Below, piece by piece: positions 24,985-32,163 of a stretch of DNA of 45,983 bases (positions are counted from its first letter, which is position 1; every line of letters starts with the position of its first letter). Location: contig NZ_JAABNO010000023.1 in NCBI RefSeq assembly GCF_009928445.1, positions 1 to 45,983 on the forward strand, in the 5' to 3' direction. The DNA is from Clostridium sp. C8-1-8 (GTDB lineage Bacteria > Bacillota > Clostridia > Clostridiales > Clostridiaceae). A program made the position numbers and the translations under genes. The notes beneath the pieces were generated by a model. That model had not been told where the DNA came from. It was given only the letters and a program-made list of their open reading frames with translations, and made no database searches.

Positions 24985-26274
24985 TTGGATTTCTTAAACC
25001 CTAACGATAAGATAAGATTTATGAGGCATAGATTTAGGATCAACCAGGCTGATTTGGAAGATACAAATATGACTAGGGCTTTTATTAGTATGATGGAAAG
25101 CGGTAAGAGAAGGGTAAGCAAAACTAGTTCAGCTATATTAGCTAAAAAGTTTAACGCTATAGCTAATAAGATATCAGTGAAGCTTGATTTAGATGATGAA
25201 TACTTCTATAGGTTTCCAAAGGAAGATGCAAAGTTTTATTGTGAGAAAGTTATATCCTCCAATATTTATAATCATGATGAAGTTGAGGAATTTATAGAAA
25301 TAGGAAAAAAGTACGAATTAGATGACGTTTTAGCTAGGCTCTATAAAATAAATGGTGGTCTGTATTTCAAAGAAAACAACTTTATGAAAGCTTTTATTAA
25401 TTTTAGTAATTCCTTAGGAAAGTATAAAGAACTTAATGAGCAGGAGTTTCAGCCGTATCTTTATAATGCCATAGGAGTATGTAAGATTGAAAGAAATGAA
25501 AATGAAGAAGCTGTATTTCATTTGCTTCGCGCAATAGACTATGCTAAAGAGCAGGAGAATAACTTATACTACATCAGAGCTAGCTATAACTTAGCATTAG
25601 CTTATTACAATATAAAAGATTTCGATAAATGCATAGAAATAATAAATAATAACGTACTGGTAACTGATATCAAAGAATACAATATGGATGACAATAATGC
25701 TAGAATAGTTAAGGCTAATGCAATGCTTATGGGTGGTAAAGAAGATGATGCAGTAGCTGAATATGAGGATATATTAATAAATCTTAAGGAAGATGACTTA
25801 TGTAGAAGGGCTACCATTTACAACAATATTGGAGAGTTTTACTATAAAAAAGAACAGTATGAAAAGAGTCTAGAATATATAAATAAGGCTCAAAAAATTA
25901 AAGTAAAAGATAATAAAGATGATATAGCTACTAATGTGTTAGATTCAAAAGGAAAGCTGTTTTTTAAACAAGGACTGTACGATGAAAGTATAATGATATT
26001 TGAGCTTGCCATGAGTCTAGCAGAGCAAAATAATCAGTTTATTATTATTTTTGAAATATACAAGCACTTAACTAAGGTTTGTGAAGAAAAAGATGATTTG
26101 GAGAAATTAGAAGAAGTAACAAATAATTTTTTATCTATTTTAGAAGAAAACAATATAAGTAAGGGAAAGGACTACGCTATATATAAACTTGTGGAAATAG
26201 CTATGAAGCAAGGAAATAATGATGAAGCCATGAGGTTGTTAAAAAACTTAGGACAGGTTCTGGAGAACCTATAA
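24985..26274 (+). CDS. HTH-TPR regulator, RRNPP (Rap-Rgg-NprR-PlcR-PrgX) type
   Basis: Probable pheromone-responsive transcription factor of 429 aa. Residues about 6-60 form an Xre-like helix-turn-helix (FMRHRFRINQADLEDTNMTRAFISMMESGKR). The rest is a solenoid of TPR helices, e.g. YNAIGVCKIERNENEEAVFHL, YNLALAYYNIKDFDKCIEI, YNNIGEFYYKKEQYEKSLEYI and DSKGKLFFKQGLYDESI. In RRNPP regulators this solenoid binds a re-imported signal peptide. Start is TTG, preceded by GGAGGGG. A 46-codon gene for a signal-peptide-bearing peptide follows after 55 bases on the same strand, the classical PlcR-PapR/NprR-NprX layout. Alternative: a TPR regulator of sporulation without a pheromone. The peptide gene makes the RRNPP reading stronger. 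Confidence 0.87.
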   Translation: MDFLNPNDKIRFMRHRFRINQADLEDTNMTRAFISMMESGKRRVSKTSSAILAKKFNAIANKISVKLDLDDEYFYRFPKEDAKFYCEKVISSNIYNHDEVEEFIEIGKKYELDDVLARLYKINGGLYFKENNFMKAFINFSNSLGKYKELNEQEFQPYLYNAIGVCKIERNENEEAVFHLLRAIDYAKEQENNLYYIRASYNLALAYYNIKDFDKCIEIINNNVLVTDIKEYNMDDNNARIVKANAMLMGGKEDDAVAEYEDILINLKEDDLCRRATIYNNIGEFYYKKEQYEKSLEYINKAQKIKVKDNKDDIATNVLDSKGKLFFKQGLYDESIMIFELAMSLAEQNNQFIIIFEIYKHLTKVCEEKDDLEKLEEVTNNFLSILEENNISKGKDYAIYKLVEIAMKQGNNDEAMRLLKNLGQVLENL

Positions 26275-26329
26275 TTTGTATAACTTAAGCATATATAAGT
26301 TTTATTATTAAAAATAGGAGATGTTTAAA

Positions 26330-26470
26330 TTGAAGAAAAAGTTATATGAAAAAATAGTAATCGGATTACTAGCAAGTATTTTTATATTACCAGTTGGACT
26401 AGCTACTAGCCATATTTCTAATAACATAGTGATGCTAACAGGGGTAGCTACTCCTCATCCAGAATTGTAA
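26330..26470 (+). CDS. Candidate pheromone precursor peptide, 46 aa
   Basis: A short ORF starting at TTG, preceded by AGGAG with nine-base spacing; an in-frame ATG at 26321 abuts the AGGAG and is less likely. The product begins with a Lys-rich stretch (MKKKLYEK), has a hydrophobic core (IVIGLLASIFILPVGLA) and then a short polar tail ending GVATPHPEL. This is the form of PapR/NprX-type propeptides: Sec export, proteolytic release of a C-terminal oligopeptide, re-import by an oligopeptide permease and binding to the TPR regulator. No cysteine or lipobox, so it is not a lipoprotein. Position directly behind the HTH-TPR gene supports the pairing. The exact mature peptide is inferred to lie in the last 5-10 residues. 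Confidence 0.72.
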   Translation: MKKKLYEKIVIGLLASIFILPVGLATSHISNNIVMLTGVATPHPEL

Positions 26471-26488
26471 AAAATTAAGTTATTAATA

Positions 26489-26518
26489 TTGTATTTTTTA
26501 ATAAAGTAGTGTTATAAT
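26489..26518 (+). promoter_or_regulatory. Promoter of the ncRNA candidate
   Basis: TTGTAT and TATAAT with an 18-base spacer, placing the transcript start near 26525. It lies 19 bases after the peptide stop codon, where no other gene begins. Confidence 0.6.
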
Positions 26519-26524
26519 AAAAAT

Positions 26525-26719
26525 AATTTAGTATACAAGGAGAATGTTTTATGAATGCTGAGGTTTCAAACTAAGTAAATTAAATAATGTCTAAATTTTG
26601 TTCAAGTTGCCTATTTTTTAGGTTTATTTGTTGTACGATTTTTAGGCTGACTTAGTGAAACATCATAAGCAGCATTCTTATATAAGGATATATAGCTGTG
26701 CTTGTGCACGGCTTTTTTT
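26525..26719 (+). ncRNA. Structured small RNA candidate of about 195 nt
   Basis: Bounded by a good promoter and a Rho-independent terminator, without a convincing gene. Long-range pairing makes one extended helix: GAATGCTG (26553-26560) with CAGCATTC (26670-26677), GTTTC (26563-26567) with GAAAC (26657-26661), and ACTAAGT (26570-26576) with ACTTAGT (26650-26656). All three blocks are perfect and in nested order. A small CCTA/TAGG hairpin lies in the apical part. A 7-codon ORF (26551-26574, MNAEVSN) with AAGGAG upstream overlaps the first helix strand, so the RNA could also be a leader with a regulated mini-ORF. The rod shape with bulges is reminiscent of 6S RNA, but I cannot confirm that family. 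Confidence 0.55.
26694..26719 (+). terminator. Terminator of the ncRNA candidate
   Basis: AGCTGTGC pairs with GCACGGCT (one T-G pair), TTGT loop, then a run of six T. Confidence 0.85.
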
Positions 26720-27087
26720 GTCTAGATATAACTGATTTATTTTTAGATTCTATACAAGATAATTTTGATTAAGTCATATATGTAGAGCATATTCTAAAAT
26801 ATCAGTTAAAAGCTTAATTATGTTGATGATAGTGGATTAGTTATTTTTAATGTCTGGGAAAGGCTAACTGAATCAGTTAACGCTTCAGCGACTTGTTTAT
26901 AAAAAGAGTAACTTATTTACTTGTTAGTATTAAGCGTATATAGACTATGGGGAAAGTGAATTACTATCTATGATGAGAAATAGATATAATATACTACCTA
27001 TATAAAAAAATATATCCAAAGATGCACCACTTCAATCTGGAAATATTAATTTTATTATGAAGTGATACATCTATATATGCAAATTTA
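26720..27087. other. Intergenic region without a gene
   Basis: No gene with a ribosome binding site was found. It contains the hairpin or operator-like palindrome TAACTGA-A-TCAGTTA (26865-26879) and the short MITE-like repeat copy at 27020-27072. It could hold a decayed gene, but nothing recognisable remains. Confidence 0.4.
27020..27072. repeat. MITE-like dispersed repeat, copy 2 (short form)
   Basis: AGATGCACCACTTCA and TGAAGTGATACATCT are inverted repeats matching at 13 of 15 positions, around a 23-base centre. The left end plus ATCTG matches copy 1 (5510-5529) at 19 of 20 positions; the internal part is deleted relative to copy 1. Confidence 0.6.
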
Positions 27088-27127
27088 GCTGTAAGTGAAA
27101 CTTATGTTTCACTTACAGCTTTTTTTA
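27088..27127 (+). terminator. Rho-independent terminator
   Basis: AGCTGTAAGTGAAAC pairs perfectly (15 bp) with GTTTCACTTACAGCT, followed by seven T. No gene ends just before it, which implies an unannotated transcript across 26720-27087 or a relict. Confidence 0.85.
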
Positions 27128-27146
27128 TTTTCTAGAAAGCATAAAG

Positions 27147-27175
27147 TTTTTTTGCTAGGCCTAGCAATACTACAG
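27147..27175. repeat. Terminator-distal dispersed repeat, copy B
   Basis: A T7 run followed by GCTAGGCCTAGCAATACTACAG, starting about 20 bases after the preceding terminator. Only the first part of the repeat is present. It lies 35 bases before the ORF at 27210. Confidence 0.55.
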
Positions 27176-27209
27176 TTTCCTTGTGTAAGAACTTAAGGAG
27201 GAATTTAAT

Positions 27210-27293
27210 ATGGATTTTGTTATGAAAAGTATAGTTTCAAAGAAGAAGCAATGTATTAATTTTAAAAATATTGGAGGAATAAGAATTGAATAG
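27210..27293 (+). CDS. 27-aa ORF overlapping the mutS2-like start
   Basis: A 27-codon ORF (MDFVMKSIVSKKKQ...GGIRIE) with the best ribosome binding site in the area, AAGGAGG, eight bases before ATG. Its TAG stop overlaps the TTG start of the mutS2-like gene by 8 bases, and the downstream ribosome binding site GGAGG lies within its last codons. This layout is typical of translational coupling, so it may be a leader ORF rather than a gene with a functional product. Confidence 0.5.
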   Translation: MDFVMKSIVSKKKQCINFKNIGGIRIE

Positions 27294-29238
27294 TAAAGCC
27301 GTTGAAATATTAGAATTTAATAAAATAAAGGAATTGATGAAGGAATTTGCATTATCTGAATTAGGAAAGAAAAAAATTCAAGATCTAGAGCCGTATATGG
27401 ATATAAACATTGTAAGAAGGCACATGAGGGAAACAACTGAAACAAGGCGCATAGTAAACAGAAGTTCAAGTGTTCCTTTACACAGTTTAAAAGGTGTAGA
27501 TATCATAAAAGAAAAGTTGTCTAAAGGCATGATACTTTCAGCAGAGGAATTAGAATCTGTGGGAAACCTTTTAAAAGATATTAAAAGGCTTAAAAACTTT
27601 ATGAAGACAAAGGAACAAATAGCTCCAACAGTTAGCTCTTACGCACTATCACTATTTGAGATGGAAGAGGTACAAATGGAGATAGAAAAATCAATTTCAA
27701 GAGGTATGGTTGATGATAGGGCTAGTAGTAAGCTTCAAAAGATAAGGAAAAAAATATTTATTTTAGAAGAAAGAATAAAAGCTAAATTAGACAATATCTT
27801 GAGAAATGATAAATATAAGAATTACATTCAAGATTCACTGGTAAGCCAAAGAAATGGAAGGTATGTTATTCCTATTAAGAGTGAGCATAAGAGAACTTTT
27901 GATGGTAATATCCATGATAGATCTCAAAGTGGGTCCACAGTATTCATAGAGCCTGCAGAAGTGAAGAAGTATCAAGATGAACTTGAACAAGAGCGTTTTG
28001 AAGAAGAAAAAGAAGTATATAGAATACTATCAGAACTTACTGCTACTGTAGCTTCTTATGAAAGAGAGTTGAGCTTAAATATTGAAGGCATGAGCTATTA
28101 TGATTTTCTTTTTGCTAAAGCAAAATACAGTAAATCAATAGATGGCAATGAGGCTGTATTTAACAATAATAATGTTATAAAAATTAAGGATGGTAGGCAT
28201 CCGTTACTAGGAAGTAAGGCTGTACCATTAGATTTTTCTATAGGTGAAGCTTATAAAGGACTTGTAATAACTGGACCAAATACTGGAGGAAAAACTGTAG
28301 CACTCAAAACCGTTGGACTGCTTAGTATGATGGCACAATCAGGACTTCATGTATCTGCTAGCAAGAATAGCGAGTTTACTATACTAGGAGATATTCTAGC
28401 AGATGTAGGAGATGGGCAGAGTATAGAACAAAGCTTGAGCACTTTTTCGTCCCATATAAAAAATATAATAGGTATTTTGGATATGGCAGATAAATATACC
28501 TTGGTCATATTAGATGAGATTGGATCAGGTACCGATCCAGGAGAAGGCATGGGCATAGCTGTGGCAGTATTAGAGAGGCTTTATGAAAAGGGGGCTATAA
28601 TTTGTGCAACAACTCACTATAATGAGATTAAAGACTTTGCTAAGGAGCATGAAGGGTTTATAAATGGATCCATGGAGTTTGATATTAATACGCTGAAACC
28701 TAAATATAGACTTAATATAGGTAAGCCTGGGGAAAGTAACGCTTTTCTAATAGCTTTAAGGCTAGGAATGGATACGAGAATAATTGAAAGAGCTCACACT
28801 GTGACTTATAAAGAAAGTAAAGATTATACAAATATTATCTTTGAGCGAAAGGCTATAGAAGTAAGTTATAACAAAGATGAAAAAGCAAAACATTCAGAAC
28901 AAGTTGTAAAGATAAAAGAATCCAATAAAATAAATAGAAATATAGAGAAGCAAAAGCAAAAACCATTGTTTGATATAGGAGATGCTGTATTTATAAGTTT
29001 TATGAACAGGACAGGAATAATCTGTGAAGAAGAGAATTCTAAAGGTGAATACGGTGTAATGGTAATGAAGAAGAAAATAAAGATAAGTAAAAAAAGACTT
29101 TCTAAATATATTAGCAAAGATGAGCTTTATCCGGAAGATTATGACTTTGATATAGTGTTTAAAAGTAAGAGATATAGAAAGGTTAATAAACTACTCAATA
29201 AGGGGAATACAGACGGTGTGGTACTTGAAGAAGAGTAA
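27286..29238 (+). CDS. MutS2-family ATPase lacking the Smr nuclease domain
   Basis: MutS-like ABC ATPase, 650 aa. N-terminal MutS2 core and clamp (about 1-300), Walker A TGPNTGGKT (about 328-336), signature and Walker B region VILDEIGSGTDPGEGMG (about 405-421) and the switch His in CATTHYNEIKDF. After the ATPase comes a shortened charged linker (about 510-560) and a KOW-like beta segment (FDIGDAVFISFMNRTGIICEE). The protein then ends about 135 residues short of canonical MutS2 (about 785 aa), with no Smr domain and no LDLRG motif. MutS2 restrains recombination, and in Bacillus it also rescues collided ribosomes; cleavage activity is not expected here. TTG start with GGAGG. Probably a paralogue of a full-length MutS2 elsewhere. 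Confidence 0.88.
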   Translation: MNSKAVEILEFNKIKELMKEFALSELGKKKIQDLEPYMDINIVRRHMRETTETRRIVNRSSSVPLHSLKGVDIIKEKLSKGMILSAEELESVGNLLKDIKRLKNFMKTKEQIAPTVSSYALSLFEMEEVQMEIEKSISRGMVDDRASSKLQKIRKKIFILEERIKAKLDNILRNDKYKNYIQDSLVSQRNGRYVIPIKSEHKRTFDGNIHDRSQSGSTVFIEPAEVKKYQDELEQERFEEEKEVYRILSELTATVASYERELSLNIEGMSYYDFLFAKAKYSKSIDGNEAVFNNNNVIKIKDGRHPLLGSKAVPLDFSIGEAYKGLVITGPNTGGKTVALKTVGLLSMMAQSGLHVSASKNSEFTILGDILADVGDGQSIEQSLSTFSSHIKNIIGILDMADKYTLVILDEIGSGTDPGEGMGIAVAVLERLYEKGAIICATTHYNEIKDFAKEHEGFINGSMEFDINTLKPKYRLNIGKPGESNAFLIALRLGMDTRIIERAHTVTYKESKDYTNIIFERKAIEVSYNKDEKAKHSEQVVKIKESNKINRNIEKQKQKPLFDIGDAVFISFMNRTGIICEEENSKGEYGVMVMKKKIKISKKRLSKYISKDELYPEDYDFDIVFKSKRYRKVNKLLNKGNTDGVVLEEE

Positions 29239-29250
29239 CTAAGGTCAGTG

Positions 29251-29331
29251 TTGAAATTAAGTGGTTGGACAATAGGAATTATTATGGCTTCTGTGATTGG
29301 GGTGCTAATGGGAAGATATTTGTGTGAATAG
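29251..29331 (+). CDS. 26-aa membrane peptide candidate
   Basis: TTG-started ORF 12 bases after the mutS2-like stop, with AAGG six bases upstream and a Rho-independent terminator 12 bases after its stop. The product, MKLSGWTIGIIMASVIGVLM followed by GRYLCE, is a single hydrophobic helix with a basic start. The terminator placement puts it in the same transcript as the mutS2-like gene. It is short, and its first 14 bases match an intergenic repeat motif, so coding is plausible but unproven. Confidence 0.42.
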   Translation: MKLSGWTIGIIMASVIGVLMGRYLCE

Positions 29332-29342
29332 AAATATTGATG

Positions 29343-29379
29343 AAAGACTTATAAGGACATTTTCTTTATAAGTCTTTTT
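29343..29379 (+). terminator. Rho-independent terminator after the mutS2-like operon
   Basis: AAAGACTTATAAGG pairs with CTTTATAAGTCTTT (one G-T pair), 7-nt loop, then a T-run. Confidence 0.85.
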
Positions 29380-29501
29380 TTACCAACATTATTTTAATAC
29401 AGCTACATATAAACTAAAAATGTATGTTAATACTATATAGTAATATACAAATTATTTATGACAACTAGAATTAATTAATAGTTGAGTTATTATATATATA
29501 G

Positions 29502-29596
29502 GGTTCACGGCTCGAAGTTTAAGTTATAATCACCGTTAAAGTCTTGCAAAATCTATTGCAAGTAAAACTCATAACTTAAAGTTTGATCTTGTAACC
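29502..29596 (+). ncRNA. Nested-hairpin element upstream of the SUV3-like helicase
   Basis: Three nested pairings in 95 bases: GGTT (29502-29505) with AACC (29593-29596), TTTAAGTTAT (29518-29527) with ATAACTTAAA (29571-29580), and an inner CTTGCAA/TTGCAAG hairpin (29543-29562). The interstem bases (AATCACCGTTAAAGT and TAAAACTC) could form an internal ligand- or protein-binding loop. No gene covers it and no T-tract follows, so a structured leader or small RNA is possible. Not assigned to a known family. The rest of 29380-29746 shows nothing else. Confidence 0.4.
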
Positions 29597-29746
29597 ATAT
29601 AAGAAGAATACAATCTTAAAGTGAAATGCTATAATATATATAAATAGTGGCTCTGTAAAAATAATGTAGTGAAATTAAATATAACTTAAATTCTTTTAGC
29701 AGTTTAAAATAGGCGGAAACAGCCGTAATTATAGGGGTAAGTTTAG

Positions 29747-31501
29747 ATGAAAAGAGCAGATGAGAGAAACTTTAGAAAAATAAAAAATCAAATTTCTCAA
29801 ATTGACGAAATAGTAAGACATACTAAGACAAATGCTTTATGGGAGCACGAGGCTTCAGTGAGAAAGAAGCTAAAAGAGCTTAATCAATTTAGAAAGGAAG
29901 AAATAAGAGAGTATGATAAGGTCTATGATCAGTATGTAGAAATATTGAATTACATCTCCGAGAGACTTCTTGAAGATTATAACAGAAAGAATAACTCTTC
30001 TTTTGATTTTTATTCTATAGTAAGAAACAATTTTGAGAGCTATGTAAATTCAGGTATTATAAGTGTTCTTATAGCTGAACATATTCCTAAGATAATATCA
30101 AAGGAGTTTGATGAAGTATTTCCTAGAAATCCTAAGGATGAGTATAGAAGAGCAAGAGCAATAAAAAGAAAGATATTTTTACATCTTGGGGATACGAATA
30201 CTGGAAAGACATATAATTCTATGGAAAGATTAAAGCAGTGCGATAAAGGAATATATCTTTCTCCGCTTAGAATACTAGCTTTAGAGAATTATGAGAGGCT
30301 CAATAAAGAGGGCGTTAAGTGTAATCTCATAACTGGAGAGGAAGAGATAATTCACGAGGATGCTAAGCACATATCATGTACTATAGAAAAACTTGATATA
30401 AATGAAGATTATGAAATTGCAATAATAGATGAGATTCAGATGATAGATGACGATCAAAGAGGTGCAGCTTGGACAAGAGCATTGCTGGGCCTAAGGTGTA
30501 GGGAAATACATGTTTGCGGTGCGAAAAATTCAAAGGAATTGCTAGTGGAAATATTAGAAGACTGCGAAGATGAATATGAAATTATAGAATATAAAAGACA
30601 AATTCCTCTCATTGTTGATGAAAAAGCTTTTACGTTAAAGGATATCAATCCAGGAGATGCTTTAGTAGTTTTCTCTAAGAAAAGAGTTTTGGAGCTTGGT
30701 ATGCATTACTCAGCTTTAGGTATGAGGGCTAGTCTGATATATGGGGATTTACCACCAGAAGTTAGAAGAAAGCAGTATGAGAGCTTCATAAGTGGAAATA
30801 GCAAAATACTTATTTCTACAGACGCCATAGGTATGGGAGTCAATCTTCCTATAAAAAGAATTGTATTTATGGATATAAAAAAATTCGATGGCAATGAAGT
30901 TAGATTTTTAAAAAGCCAAGAAGTTAAGCAAATAGGTGGCAGAGCTGGAAGAAAGGGAATATATGAAGAAGGATTTGTTGCTTGTAGCGGCAGCAATCAA
31001 GGCTTTATTGAAGAAAACTTACTTATGGAAGATCAGCCAATTGAGGAGGCTGTTTTAGGACCAAGTGAAGAAATCTTAAAGATAAAGAGTTTATCTTTAA
31101 GAGAAAAACTGGCCTTGTGGAGTACAAAAAAAGAAAAACTTAGCTACTATAGAAAAATGGATGTTAGTGAATATCTAGTTATTCTGGATGCTATAAAAAG
31201 CTACAAGATAACAGAGGAAAAACAATGGAAGCTTATGAGGATTCCTATAGATATATCCAATGAAGATATTATGAAGGCCTTTATAAGTTACATAGATGAG
31301 CATTTTGTGGCTAAAAGTGATACGTTAACAAAACCAGGACTCAAATTTTATGATTTGAAAGAATTGGAAAATTATTATCAGAAGATAAATTTATATTATT
31401 CGTTTTCGAGAAATTTTAAGCTTCACTTTGATGAAGAATGGGTGTACGAAGAAAGAAAAAATGTAAGTGAAGAGATTAATAAAATACTTTTGAATTTATA
31501 A
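29747..31501 (+). CDS. SUV3-like DExH-box RNA helicase
   Basis: ATP-dependent helicase of superfamily 2, resembling the mitochondrial RNA helicase SUV3, 584 aa. After a charged N-terminal region (about 1-140) come motif I HLGDTNTGKTYNSM (about 145-158), motif II DEIQMIDD (about 228-235), the helicase C domain with LIYGDLPPEVRR and ISTDAIGMGVNLP, and motif VI QIGGRAGRKG. The C-terminal part (about 445-584) is helical, as in SUV3. In mitochondria SUV3 works with PNPase in RNA decay; a degradosome role in this bacterium is only inference. GGGG lies upstream of the ATG. Single gene with a terminator shared with the convergent phosphatase. Confidence 0.88.
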   Translation: MKRADERNFRKIKNQISQIDEIVRHTKTNALWEHEASVRKKLKELNQFRKEEIREYDKVYDQYVEILNYISERLLEDYNRKNNSSFDFYSIVRNNFESYVNSGIISVLIAEHIPKIISKEFDEVFPRNPKDEYRRARAIKRKIFLHLGDTNTGKTYNSMERLKQCDKGIYLSPLRILALENYERLNKEGVKCNLITGEEEIIHEDAKHISCTIEKLDINEDYEIAIIDEIQMIDDDQRGAAWTRALLGLRCREIHVCGAKNSKELLVEILEDCEDEYEIIEYKRQIPLIVDEKAFTLKDINPGDALVVFSKKRVLELGMHYSALGMRASLIYGDLPPEVRRKQYESFISGNSKILISTDAIGMGVNLPIKRIVFMDIKKFDGNEVRFLKSQEVKQIGGRAGRKGIYEEGFVACSGSNQGFIEENLLMEDQPIEEAVLGPSEEILKIKSLSLREKLALWSTKKEKLSYYRKMDVSEYLVILDAIKSYKITEEKQWKLMRIPIDISNEDIMKAFISYIDEHFVAKSDTLTKPGLKFYDLKELENYYQKINLYYSFSRNFKLHFDEEWVYEERKNVSEEINKILLNL

Positions 31502-31502
31502 T

Positions 31503-31556
31503 AAAAGCTGTGCATAATAAGGAAAATAAATATACTTATTTATGCACAGCTTTTTT
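31503..31556. terminator. Bidirectional terminator
   Basis: AAAAGCTGTGCATAATAAG pairs with CTTATTTATGCACAGCTTTT with one bulged base, then a T-run. Serves the helicase gene and the convergent phosphatase gene. Confidence 0.85.
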
Positions 31557-32163
31557 ACTTTATACAGCTTAAGTTAGAGTTTACTGCTAATACCCTGAAA
31601 GATTGTTTAGAAGGTATATAATCTACTATACTTATACTTCCATTTGGTATATCAAGTGCAGCTCTATTTTGAAGTGGAATTTGAAGAATTGTACATAAAA
31701 TTACCTTTATTACAGCTCCGTGGGATACTAGAGCTATATCGCAATTACAATCCTCTAGGAGAGAACTTAAAGCTTTAAATACTCTTTCCTTAAGTTCTAT
31801 ATAGGACTCACCTTCAGGCGGTGCTGTGGCTGCTATATCTTTTGACCATATGTCTAAGAAATCCTTGTACTCGGATCTAATTTCTTCCCAAGTCTTGCCT
31901 TCCCATTGGCCAAGATTAATTTCCCTAAATTCATTTATTATTTCAGTATTTATATTAAGTTTTTTTGACAAAGGAGAGGCCGTTTTTATTGCTCTCTTCA
32001 AAGGACTTGAAAAAACTCTGCCTATATTACATTCTTTTAGTAAATCAGCTATAGCTTCAGATTGTTCTATTCCTACAGCATTTAACTCTTCATCTTTGCT
32101 TCCTTGATACCTAAAAGCTTGGTTCCATTCTGTTTGACCATGACGTATTAAATAAATAAGCAA
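31555..32163 (-). CDS. Histidine phosphatase family protein (phosphoglycerate mutase-like)
   Basis: Branch 1 histidine phosphatase, 202 aa. The catalytic motif LIRHGQTEWN is at residues 5-14, SSPLKRAIKTA supplies the arginine, FREINLGQWEGKTW is the family Glu region, and VSHGAVIKV holds the second histidine. Relatives include alpha-ribazole phosphatase CobC, cofactor-dependent phosphoglycerate mutases and broad phosphatases. No cobalamin genes are adjacent, so the substrate is open. TTG start, preceded by GAGGTG with seven-base spacing. Convergent with the helicase gene. Confidence 0.9.
   Translation of the reverse strand: MLIYLIRHGQTEWNQAFRYQGSKDEELNAVGIEQSEAIADLLKECNIGRVFSSPLKRAIKTASPLSKKLNINTEIINEFREINLGQWEGKTWEEIRSEYKDFLDIWSKDIAATAPPEGESYIELKERVFKALSSLLEDCNCDIALVSHGAVIKVILCTILQIPLQNRAALDIPNGSISIVDYIPSKQSFRVLAVNSNLSCIK

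Noticed and set aside
26720..27087. Decayed transposase or other pseudogene
   Set aside because: Short open stretches only (e.g. LNQLTLQRLVYKK) that match nothing I recognise; insufficient to call a pseudogene.
29380..29746. T-box or purine riboswitch upstream of the helicase gene
   Set aside because: No T-box sequence and no purine aptamer loops; only the nested hairpin could be supported.
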